Below, piece after piece: positions 49,399 through 60,770 of a stretch of 64,000 nucleotides of DNA. Position 1 is the stretch's first letter. Each line of letters starts with the position of its first letter. The notes below the pieces were generated by a model. It had not been told where the DNA came from. It worked only from the letters and a program-made list of their open reading frames with translations, and searched no databases. This DNA comes from Rotaria socialis (taxonomy: Eukaryota; Rotifera; Eurotatoria; Philodinida; Philodinidae): assembly GCA_905331475.1 (NCBI GenBank), contig CAJNYU010003733.1:124001-188000 (forward strand). The letters run 5' to 3'. The position numbers and the translations under genes are program-made.

Positions 49399-50383
49399 CT
49401 ATCGTTTCTCTTTCATCCTATCTAATTTTTTTAATATCTGGAAATGAAACTAAAACTTTCTATCCATTAACAATTCAAATCAAACATGAAGAAAAAGATA
49501 CATTTAATTTATGTTACAATTTAACCACAAACCATTCATATTATCTTACATTTCGTTTATTTGAACACAAACAAATAAAATTTGGTTTACTTTCACCAGC
49601 ATATCAATATCAAGAGCGTTCAATTAAACTCTTTACTCAATATAATATATCAACAGAATCGTTTATTGATTTATTTTTTGTTTTCATTTTATTCTATCGT
49701 TGAATGGTATTGATATACAATGTCAAGATATACGTTTATTAAAAGATGATCATATAAAACATAATCATGAACAAAATGCATCCTATAAACCATTGTTTGT
49801 ATTGTTCATGTATGGATTAAGCATTTTAGTGCTTTTACCTGTTATTGCTCAACAGCGTCGTCGTCGTCGTCGTAAAAGAGCAGTGCTGGTTCAACGACAA
49901 AAGGTATTAAAACATTATTCGCTATCGATAACTGCAAATAATTCAAATATTTTATCACAAATGACAGAAACTGGAAGTATGAATTTTAAAAATATTCCAA
50001 CAGAAGTTGAATTTTTTTCATTACAATCAATAAAAAAAATTACTAAAGATATCGATGAAAATGATAGGTTTACATTTTCAGTACCAAAATGGGATACATT
50101 AACCAGTAGACCTGTTGAAGATGATGATGAATTTGAGGTTACAGCTGATGATTGTATTGTTTATCTATTAAATAATACACCATGGAATACATCTTTGAGT
50201 AAAAAAGCATTTAAGATAAATTTTCGACGAACAAATTCTTCAAATCTACTTGAAGAACAACATATTCCAATGATAAAAACATCTTACGATCAAGAAACTC
50301 ACCGATCTATCTCGAATTCAAATGTACTTTGTGAACAAAGTTGGTTCAACACAAATCCGACTTTTATTGAGTCACGTGTATAA
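49371..50383 (+). CDS. uncharacterised single-pass membrane protein; first codons inside the TTAA element
   Basis: I do not recognise this gene. The first frame (49371 onward) starts MTTSDRKGLTIVSLSSYLIF, which reads as a signal peptide, then a glycosylated lumenal segment (NETK, YNLTTNHSYYLTF, YNIST). A second frame continues from about 49728 to 50383 with one membrane helix (LFVLFMYGLSILVLLPVIA), a stop-transfer run of Arg encoded by (CGT)n, and a cytosolic acidic/Ser-rich tail ending ESRV. The two frames must be joined by an intron; AG at 49727 is the likely acceptor, and phase-compatible donors are at 49618 and 49585, neither strong. The first eight codons (49371-49394) are the end of the transposon-like element and the frame crosses its TTAA border. 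An upstream native exon cannot be excluded. Confidence 0.55.
49856..49873 (+). repeat. (CGT)6 run coding poly-Arg
   Basis: The triplet repeat encodes the Arg stretch immediately after the membrane helix of the protein at 49371-50383, placing positive charge on the cytosolic side. Confidence 0.85.
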
Positions 50384-51667
50384 AATAAACAATAAATTCC
50401 ATTAGAATTTTGTTTTGCATTTGACGGTTGTTATCTTTCGTATTCTTCTACTTTTCCCTTTATTAATCTTATAACGAAGCAAGTCAGCTAAACTAATTGA
50501 ATTCTTATACTTCAAATATAAAACAGTAATTATTTATTTTTTCATTGACGCATCTGTTATTATTATTATTTAATAAAATTGCATGTTCTACTATGTGCCT
50601 ATCTGTCAACATTCATTAGTTGAAAAGCCAATGAGATATTTCATTGTATTATCTTCATGGTCGTCATTTAATTCATTCCCTATCAAAAACAATTTAATTG
50701 TTATTTAAATTATCATATTATTTGAAACTCATTTTTACAAATATTATTTTCATTGAAATTATTTAGAATATAAATGATTTCCGTACATTTGTCTGTTATT
50801 CTACATTAAACTGTAGCCGATGTGATAAATAGAGCAGAATGTTTTCTTTCTTTTTCAGGCATTTCTCAACATCTTAAAGAGCCCAAACAAAATTGATAGT
50901 CAATATTTTGTAGATTTGAGATCAGAACAGTTGCTTATGTTTTAACTGCTATCATCTTACAGTAGTAGTATGAACAAAATTGTAGCACGGAAATGAAAGA
51001 ACAGAAAATTTCAATTTTATTTGTTGTTATTCACTATTACTGCAAAATAAGAAAAAGAAATTATACCTAAAAAATTTGATAAATCATTGTCATCACATAA
51101 CGTTTGTCAGTTCTATGTAAAGAAAAATTGTTGAGTCTACATTTTTTTCGATTGATATCTATCTAACTATCCATATTATCGACAGGAGGGTTTATAATTA
51201 TTAGTATGACTCATATTAGAGCAAAAATACATTCTTTTAGAGCGGCATTCAAAATTTCCCACCTTGAACATCAAACAGTTTCTAGTCATATATTTATTTC
51301 TATTATAACGAGTTTGTTTATATGTTTATAGTACATTCAATAAAAAGAGAATATTTGTAAATCGACTATATAAAAACAAACAAGACCACTGTCATACTGT
51401 GGACATAAAAATAGGTTGTGGTTAAAATTCAGATGCATTCAAATTTTAAATTAGGATTTTGACTGAGATTACATTGGACAAAATTTGAATTTGAATTTTG
51501 CCCAGGCAAATTTTAAATTTGACTGGATTTGAATTTTGACCACAACAAATAGATACACCTGATTAATGCCTCAAATATAAACGAAACAGGCACGAAAAAA
51601 AATTATCACACACAAAAAAATTGCAAGCTTCCATATTTATTTCAATTTCGAGCATGAGAAAACTCGT
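50384..51667. other. intergenic, containing a short inverted-repeat element
   Basis: The interval is AT-rich and lies between the 3' ends of the convergent membrane-protein gene and Rab gene. It holds the element at 51416-51545 and nothing else that I can support. Confidence 0.55.
51416..51545. mobile_element. 130-bp MITE-like element with 19-bp terminal inverted repeats
   Basis: The left end TTGTGGTTAAAATTCAGAT (51416-51434) matches the complement of 51527-51545 at 17 of 19 positions. The inside is built of repeated AAATTTGAATTT-like units that also pair across the centre, so the whole stretch can fold. No target duplication is clear. It could also be a simple-sequence foldback. Confidence 0.55.
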
Positions 51668-53313
51668 TTAGTTGTCTATATCGGCTGCTTTTCTTGGTTT
51701 ACAACAGATAATAAACCGATAAAAATGAGAACTTTCATTTTTATTAATCGAATTCAATGATGAAAATTCTGGACGTTTAAATTTGATTTTCGTTTTTGTG
51801 TTATCTTTTTGTTGATTATCAGCATTACGTAATTTTTCACTTAATTTATGATCAATGGTTGGTGGAACATAATAATTAAAAGCAAAATTATTCAATATCG
51901 GTAGGTGAGATTCAAGCTAAAAACAGTTTTCTTTTCTCAATAAATGTTTTCGTACTGAAAATGAAGAAAAAGTACATACTAATTTTGGGTGATATTGACG
52001 AACAAGATCCGAAGCAATTTGTTCAAAAAATTCTTGAATATTTTCCCCTGTTCTACAACTTGTTTCAAAATATATCATACTATTTCGTAGAGCAAACTAC
52101 AAAGAAAATTTTTGTTATTAGTTTTTTTATTCAAAAGTTCGTGTAAAAATATGAATAGATTTATTACTCGTTGACCTAATTCTTCATCAACTTTTCGATC
52201 TTCAATTAAATCGATTTTATTGGCAATTAAATATCGACGTTCCAAATCTAATCCGGCCTAGAATCACGGAAAATTGCATTGAGATTTCAATTTTTTAAGT
52301 ATATTTTAACAGACTTGTTCGATTGAATGACTAAAATGTTCAATTAAACGAAATGACTCCATATTTGTCACATCGTAAACAAGAACAAATGCTTTTGATG
52401 ATGCATAATAACCTCTGCCAATTGTTCGAAAATTTCTTTGACCTGCTGTATCCCTAGATAAATAGAAAAGAATTAAACACATAGATCTTTGTCTTAGATT
52501 GAAATCGAACTTCGGTTAAAATCAATTTTTATTGGGCACTATTTTATGCCTTCAACATATACGGTTTTTTATGATCGTAAATACTTGATCTAAATAAGAG
52601 ATATTCTTTTTCTTTTTTGGTGCAATCGGCGTATTTATTTTTCTTATTAATTAATAATAACATAGATGTAAATTTACTTTTGAACATTAGTACTAAATTA
52701 TAAAAAAATGATCGGGTCATCAGTAGTAACAAATTCAAGATTTTAACAGTGAGAATAATCAGATGGCCGAATACTTGCTAACGGTTAACTTCATCTTTGA
52801 TTAGTGTAGATGGAAGTTCAACGCCAACGTGATTGACTAAGTCACGATATAGTAAAAAGAAAGACTGCTTGAGTCAGTCAAAAATGAGAAGTAGAAAATA
52901 AAATAAGAATACTATTCAACATGTCACAACGATCTATTTGACATTTTATGATTACGATTGTATGGCAAACGCTCAATGTTATCTTTTAATAGAATGAATA
53001 GCATATCTTTCATCAATGCATTCTAAACAGAACTTGGAAGGTTTCATAAACACTTACCATATTTGTAAATTAATTTTTGACTGTTCAATAGGAATAATTT
53101 TATTAACAAAGTCAACACCTAAAATCAATAGTGCTATAAAACTTTTATAAAAAAAATCAGTTTCCTATTCATACCAATAGTAGCACCAATATCTGTCCGA
53201 AAATCTTTACCAGCAATAAAACGTTGCAATGATGTCTTGCCTACTAATGTATCGCCAAGTAGTAACACTTTATACTTAACATCAAATAAATTCCTATTGC
53301 CTTCATTTGACAT
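51668..53313 (-). CDS. Rab-like small GTPase without a C-terminal prenylation motif
   Basis: Six exons, 53313-53175, 53118-53058, 52453-52315, 52257-52168, 52096-51980 and 51916-51668, join in frame to 264 residues from MSNEGNRN. The G motifs are in order: P-loop GDTLVGKTS, switch I Thr in IGATIGVDF, WDTAGQ, NKID, and ETSC. The residue after the catalytic Gln is Arg instead of Glu (DTAGQRNF), and switch II reads RTIGRGYY. The C-terminal exon encodes an 80-residue basic tail that ends in PRKAADIDN, with a CC pair ten residues in from the end, so no CC/CXC terminus is available for geranylgeranylation. In-frame codons upstream of the chosen ATG back to an acceptor at 53363 suggest a 5' exon and a longer N-terminus. 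The closest Rab subfamily is not clear. Confidence 0.88.
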
Positions 53314-56300
53314 TGGTCGTTGTTGGCCAAGGTTATCACGGTTGTAAAACGGTTGTCGTTTACTATTTAAAATAAAAACAAACAAAACACAATAAAAAGA
53401 AAAAATCAAAGATCAAATAGGATTAGATAGTGGTGTGTATTCAAAGCGATTTGTTATATGAAAGAAGAAAACTAAATTAATCCATGATTATTTATGTATT
53501 TATACAATTGTGGTAGAACAACAAAAGAAAAAAATATGTTTACAAAAATTTTATTCTTTTATTGTCTGATTCTCAAGCGCCATTTATCCTATGCTTTTTT
53601 TTTCATGTTTTTCTTTCTAGTCAATTATTTTACTTGAATACTGGTGCTTACACATGGAATATATTCATATAATATTATATTTGGTAATTGTTGACAGTAC
53701 GATTAATAATCATTATTCACCAAATGACTTCTTTTTGCTCGATAGATTCATTACTAGGAAAAACGTTGGCGCATAAACAATAGTGTCAGCACATCATATA
53801 CTACTACTGGCAAGAACAAAATAGAATGATACTCTTTTATCTTCTTCTATAATGAATATCTGTATACAATGTTTGCTTATTGAAGGAAACAAAGCAACAA
53901 CAATCAGAAAGCGAGATCTAGACTATGATTTCGTACGTACTTTATTTGATTTAGTGGTGCCATTTAGATTTTTTATTTTGAATTTGTTGCACTCTTAGCA
54001 AAAGCGGATCATATTTCTCGAACGGTGCAATATTTGTTGGTGATACAAATTGGATCGAATGAAATGAGATTTGAATCTAAAATGTAACGTGTTATTCATT
54101 CTGCTCGTTCGTTCGATTCAATTAATGGTATGAAAGACTGATTCAAGGTGAATAAGAGAATGTCATTTTAGACAACATTTTTTTCGACACACACAAACAC
54201 ATACATGTATACACATCTCTACACCTTGTTTGATTTTTTTTATAACTGTACTTTCATTTTCTTTCACTTTCTTATCGTTCTTCTAACTACATGTAGGTAT
54301 GTGTGGGTATCGCAAGAGAGAAGAGCAAGCATGTATGCTATTCAGTCACTTGAAGTGCTGCATAGAATTCTCGTGGTGACGGAGAACATTGCATTTTCCG
54401 CCTACTCATTCTTGTCTCTCGTTTACATATATATATATAACAGTATTATATAGTAGAGAGAGAAAAATATTATTTAGTCCTATTAATTACTACCTCCAGA
54501 CAACAATATTCTATTGAGAAAATGTCGAAACGTTCTATTCATATTGAGTACCAATTCTTGCGTCATTGTCGTGTCAATACTCGATGTTAAACCGTACTGA
54601 AATCGGTACCAACACATTCTCTTGTGTACTGTGATTGACGGCGTTCTTGTCCTTTCTTTCAATTTGTATTAAAGGATAATATTGTAATAGTAAGAACAGT
54701 ATAGTTTATTGTTCTTCTTTGTTCGATTTCAATAATAATGTGCTTATGTTTGAGATAAGATCCAGCATCAAGAAAGAAAGAAAGAATATATGAGTTTAAA
54801 CATTTGACCCATTCGCTTTTATTTTTCTTATCTTGTTTAGAAACAAACCAATTATTTGTATGTAGGCATTAGAAGAAAGAAAAGGCACACAGATATACAT
54901 GCATGCGTTCATCATAAGGAATCAATCAATATTTATATTGAAATAATACATGTAGCCTCGAGAAACAAATTGAGTAATGCAAGATAACAAATGTGATAAT
55001 GTATTCCTGATCAACAGTTTATAGAAGTAAAATTGGCATCAATAATGACATGAACGGTTACGTAAAATATTCGATGTATACTGATTTAGTTTGTATCAAA
55101 ATTATAAAGGAGAATGCAATGAGAGCATCAATCTTGAATAGTATTTGATTATAGATAGTTTTATTTCTTCAAAATAGTAATTATATAAATATAAATTTAC
55201 CACTAGTAAACTTTTCCTACTCGAGATGCCATAAATTAGTACACAAATAATTTACTAAATACGTGATTTGTCATGATTGTTGGATTTTTGTATTATTTTA
55301 AATATATTCAATCACTAAATCATGACTTTATTTTCTCAACGAAATAGGAATACATGAATTTCAAACATCTTACAGATTTCATGTCAATTCGAATCTTAAA
55401 ACTTCTATTAATGACGAATACAGAAATGATTTGTTGAATATTTTGTATAGAATTCAAAGTATCTACAAGAGATTTTAGTTATTACAGTTTCATCATTGGC
55501 GACACAATTCTTTAATGAACATAGGAAATCAGTAGACATTGATATTCTTTTGGAAATTGTATGATATCTACGGAATAAAGAATGTGTCTATGGCACATAA
55601 TATTACGTACAATTAGAAAAATCCAATTCTATAAAAACCAAAGTAAATTTTTTGTAAAATAGAAAAATTTGGCAGCATACTATATGAAATTTCTGTTCCA
55701 TCACAATCGGACACATGAAGTAATCGAGAACATGTTTAATACACGTTCTCTTTTTTAATTATAATTCATATTCATAATTTCTTTTCTGATGATTATCTAA
55801 AATACTTTTAATACAGTTTATGTTCTGTTAATACAGTTGTTAGTAACTAGTTAGCTTCATTTAGATGTTTATTAGTGAAGATTTTCTTAATAATCATATA
55901 ATTGAGTGACATTATTTGATGTCACTAGGGATCTAGTAAGACATATGAGCAATTCACATAATACAATAATCTATCCTTCTAGTTTCATTAACTAGTTTTT
56001 GAATTAGTTATTAGAGACAAAATAAGCTTCATTCAAATATATTAGCTGTCATATTAGGCCAAGATATTGTATTTTTTAACGATTCCTCAAACGTCTATCG
56101 TTCTGTGAAATTCTTTTTGTTCACAATGCCGCGGAATCTACTTAAAAAGAAAAATTGAATACTACTCCACGAATAGATCGCTTGCAAAAGTCACAGAATA
56201 TTCATCGTTTTTTTTTTCTTCTATTGTTCATTCTACTAAAATATAATTATCTGTATTCCTATGATAATTTAACTCTTTAACAAACGTAATACTCATTCTT

Positions 56301-59300
56301 CTTATTTCTTTTCTTATCGGAATAATACAAAAAAGTTTCTAAAAATTGGAATAACTACATGAACAATAAAAAAAATGAATAGATATTAATTACGCCATTA
56401 GTGATGATCCAAAAATGAAAGTAAGGCACGGTTGAAAGAGATTAAATTAATCAGCTCCACAGCAAAAATGATTTTTCAAAGTTGAAGAAACAGAAGGATG
56501 AAAAAGCTAAATTAGCTGTACAGTTATCCGTCAGTTACCGAATAAAGGTAAGTCTATATATGGACCAGCAATTTACATGTAAAACACAATTTTCTTTCGT
56601 TAGCATTCAAACGAAGTTAATAAGTCGGCTAAATCAAACTGATTTACAAACTAGCTGCTACGTTAAAATGAGTTAAACCCTAATGAGACTGGGTTATTAT
56701 TATTTCACATAGATTGTAACAACAAAGCAATATATCTATGATGAATTTCTTTAAATGCAACTAAATACTACATAAGATCTTGTTTCTTACATTGAAGATC
56801 TTGATTCTGGTCGAAAGAGCAGCGAAAAAGTAGAAAATACGACTGTGGTCAATCAGTGTCCTACAAAATGTTCAGATAGCAGACAATCAGTCACTCGATA
56901 AATTCTAGATATCATCAGTGTACATTATCTGATGTAGTAACATAAGGTAAATGAATTTATGCTCTAGAATGAACTAGACTTATTTCCAAAAAAATATTTA
57001 CAACTGACTTCGAAAACAGTATTTATGTTTGGCTTATTTTGTAGGTGCTACATAGACGATAATTCTAGTCGTTCAAACAGTATTCCATACAATAGAGAAT
57101 GCATGCTACGTTTCATATTCATTTGTTACTTTCCACATATTTAAATAAAACATTGCTACCTTTTTGCACGATCATACTGTCTACATCGATTCTGATGAAA
57201 AGAAACTTAAAATAAATTAACGATAATTATCGAGACTTGCACACAACTATAAACACGATCATTGTGTTAAGGGTTGCACATGAATCACAACAATTTTATG
57301 AGATTAGATTATTTAGTTATGTTTGACAAAATCGCTTTAATACTGTTCTCGAATAGATGATATATATTTATATATACATAGGGTGCAGCGTTGCTATATG
57401 GATTTTTATTCGTTTCGTCCACCAAATAGTGTTTTACATTATAGAAAACTCTGATTCATATCGTAAAGTTGGCCTTGATCCTTTCTCTCTATACGATAAA
57501 AAATGGCGAAAAAGTAATTTGCTTTTCTCAAGATATCACGCGAATAAAATATAAAAGCATCGCCTACAATTGTATGTGTAAAACACAAAGATAGTTTACA
57601 AGTCGAAAAGCTATGAAATTTTTTAAACTTACTTATAAATTCGATCTACTAAAAATTGACTTTAATTGTCTCAGCATAACTCATACATATATACAATCCT
57701 GGATTCTATCTATCTATCTATCCATAATTTCTTGAACGAAACATCAAGAGAAAATCAATGAATCGATCTGTGGTCTCAAGTGTTCTCATTCTTCTTTTCC
57801 TTTTTTACATATGATTATCATAAACAAATGATTCTTATTAGTAGTGACTATGATAAATTATTACAACTAAAATGTTTTTACTCAGCTTTGATCTTTTTTT
57901 TTGGTTAGAATTTAATGCGTTGTTTTAATCATTTAATAGTCAACTGCATTGAATGTATAATATTATATTAGGGAATACTCCTCGTTCTCCGATCGCATGA
58001 TGCAAATGTTCGATGCTAATTTTCATTTATGTTCTTAGACAAGAAATTATTTGAATTTCAAGCAGATCAAAGACTATATAGTGCTACGTTAATTTGGGGC
58101 AGTATAAAAAAAACAGTAGAACAAAAATTATCTTTCTTATTATTTGAGATTCAATAAAAATGTTGACCCTAATATTTTCTAAAGTATTGAATAGTCATAG
58201 AATTTTTTTTTCTTCTTTTCTGTATTATTCTGTGTGAAAAATTTCACGATGAACATAACCCATAGACTTGAATGAGTGAATGACATGTTGAGATACATCG
58301 AAGTCAGTAGCTATATACCATTCAGACATTGTCACTTTTCGTTCCATCTGTTTACTGAATATCATTATCAATATTGAACAAATTATAAATCAGTCATTCA
58401 AATGACGAGAAAATATATCTAGACATCTGTCAACTAAAAAGATAGCTGTATTCGTTCGATTCCCCTGTTCTTCGATTTTTTTCTCTTCTTTCTTGTTATT
58501 TCAAAAAATTTCCCTAATTTAATTTGCGTTGCTGATGAGCGTTGTAGCGGCACAAAATCAATTTTCTATATCTCATTGGCATAAATTCGATCGAAAGAGC
58601 CTTTTTTAACAATGTTTTGTGATTCTTAGACATTAGAATGCACGAGATAATCAAAGAGAACGATAGAATACAAGCACAGGTGCTTTCGTTTGATTGAACA
58701 AATAATAAAAGTAAATAGTAAAAAAAAAGAAAAGACAAAGATCAATGTTAATATTGAAATTAGAAAAAAAAAGAAACAAAATATCTATAAGGTGTTGATC
58801 TCTTATCTTTTTTCTCAGAAAGTAAATAGTCACAATAGAGCAAGTATGATTTTCTTTGAACACACAATTCTTCTACAGATGTTTGTCTAATCATAACAAT
58901 AGAAATAAAGGTAGAACGGAGGACGACTCTTATTCAGCTTTTTTAGTTGCTTGATTGAACTATTTACGATAAAAAAAATGCATATTTTCTTTCTATGTTT
59001 CTTTTTTTCTTCGCATAATTGTATTAAAGATAAAGAACTCGAGAGCAAAAAAACCATGATGAACACGAATTTGAACCGGCTACTGATCGAATCTAATTTC
59101 CTAATGGTTTTAATGTACGAAGTTAGGAACGTGCAACATGACAAGCATCTTCGCTTTGTAATCATTGACTAGACTTCGATAGTAAAATCATGATTATTAG
59201 AATTCGTTGTTCATTAGCTTTTTTTCTATTAGAATAAACTAGAAAATCTCATCATCATTAACATGCGTTTTATGAGATGATTATCTCATTGGTTTTTTAC

Positions 59301-59795
59301 TATGTTATAGCTTACAACAATGACGACAACATGTAATGTCAATATACTAATGTCGTAAGCTACAAACATTTTTCTTCCCTTTTTTTTTTGGTTTTACATA
59401 TAAATTAATTCTTTTCTTAGATGTTCATTCTTGCTATAGTGGTCGACAATGCAATGATGATTTTCCCTTTTCTTCCTCGCCCTCTCTCTCTCTCCCTTAT
59501 TCACTAATCATACTATTTTTTTGCCTTTTCTGCCTATCGTATTAAAAAAAATGCAAGTATAGATATCGATGAGGGACATTGGGAGAAAAAGAAAGGAGAT
59601 TTTTCTTTTGCCTTTTTGCTACCCTTGCATAGTCTCATTTTCTCTGTTACTTTATTTTTGGAATGCATTGTAGCAAGTGTGTATGCGTGTGTCAATACTA
59701 CAGTCAGAGATCTCATTAAGCGATCTGTTTTTTTTTTGTCGTTTTTTATTTTCTGTATAAGTGTGCATACTCATTCTTCCAGATCATTATTAACC
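53314..59795. other. gene-poor 6.5-kb interval upstream of CELF
   Basis: No convincing coding exon was found. An exon-like stretch at about 56484-56549 (AG before, GTAAGT after) has no partner. The right-hand 400 bases contain pyrimidine-rich sequence and the likely 5' UTR/promoter of the CELF gene; an in-frame ATG at 59616 reads a hydrophobic peptide that is probably UTR. Confidence 0.5.
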
Positions 59796-60738
59796 ATGCA
59801 ATACAATCACCAACAACCATTACCACCATCACACACTTATTTTACTCCTATTCAAACAACATCATCAATGCAATACGCACCTATATATTCAACAACGGTA
59901 CCTCCCATTCTTTCTTCTTCTTCTTCACCATCAACACAGAATAAAAAACTTCAACGCAGTCATTTATCATCACAATTAACACCCATACAACCGACAAGTT
60001 CTTCGTATATGTCACCAATCGCTTCACCAACAACCTACATGTCACGTGGTTCAACACCACCATCATCTGACCTAAAAGATATGGATACTGTTAAATTATT
60101 TGTTGGACAAATACCGCGACATTTAGAAGAGCATGATCTGCGACCTATATTTGAAGAATTTGGACAAATCTATGAATTAACTGTGCTAAAGGATCGTTTT
60201 ACTGGCATGCATCGTGGTAGGAGTAATCGAAATTTTTTTTTCATTAATACCTTCAGGCTAAATACTGTACTAGCACACACGTTTCCGGTTCTCATGTATA
60301 TCAAAGCGGCTGTTTTCACATGTTCTTTTAATCTTATTCACGTTAAGTATACACTACAAGACAAAGAAAATCGAAGGTGAATGAATGACTAGAGTCATTG
60401 TTCGATCGATTGATTGTATATGAGTTGTGGGTCGCGTGTTACCGGCCATCTGTCCGAACGAAACATGAAGTAGAATCAAGAGCAACAAAGAACAGAGATT
60501 CGATGTACTTGTCAAATATGTTCGTTCATGACGGCATTATAATTGTTTTCGTTCGTACTGACTGGAAGAAGAAGAAGAAGAAAAAAAAAACTCCAATGGC
60601 ACCCATCACTGCTCCGTCGCAGTGGCCGCCAGCGTACAGCAGACACAAATACATGATATTAATAATCATTTCTCTTCCTGTACATCACCGATCGATGATT
60701 TTGAATCAGTTTTCGTCTGTTCGATTCTTTTCTCCCTT

Positions 60739-60770
<32 letters not shown>

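Noticed and set aside
56424..56445. Similarity of TAAGGCACGGTTGA to the miR-124 seed
   Set aside because: The match breaks after nine bases and no complementary arm is present nearby, so no precursor hairpin can form.
56484..56549. Exon-like stretch (LKKQKDEKAKLAVQLSVS...) bounded by AG and GTAAGT
   Set aside because: No phase-compatible partner exon was found within several kb, and splice-like borders are expected by chance in 64 kb of AT-rich sequence.
58501..59172. Overlapping open frames on both strands near 58.5-59.2 kb
   Set aside because: All are low-complexity Phe/Lys/Ile-rich translations of A/T-rich DNA with no motif and no splice partners.
59616..59795. Upstream in-frame ATG of CELF ([14 protein letters not shown]...)
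   Set aside because: It would give a hydrophobic leader to a nuclear/cytoplasmic RNA-binding protein; the segment has the composition of 5' UTR and the ATG at 59796 begins typical CELF N-terminal sequence.
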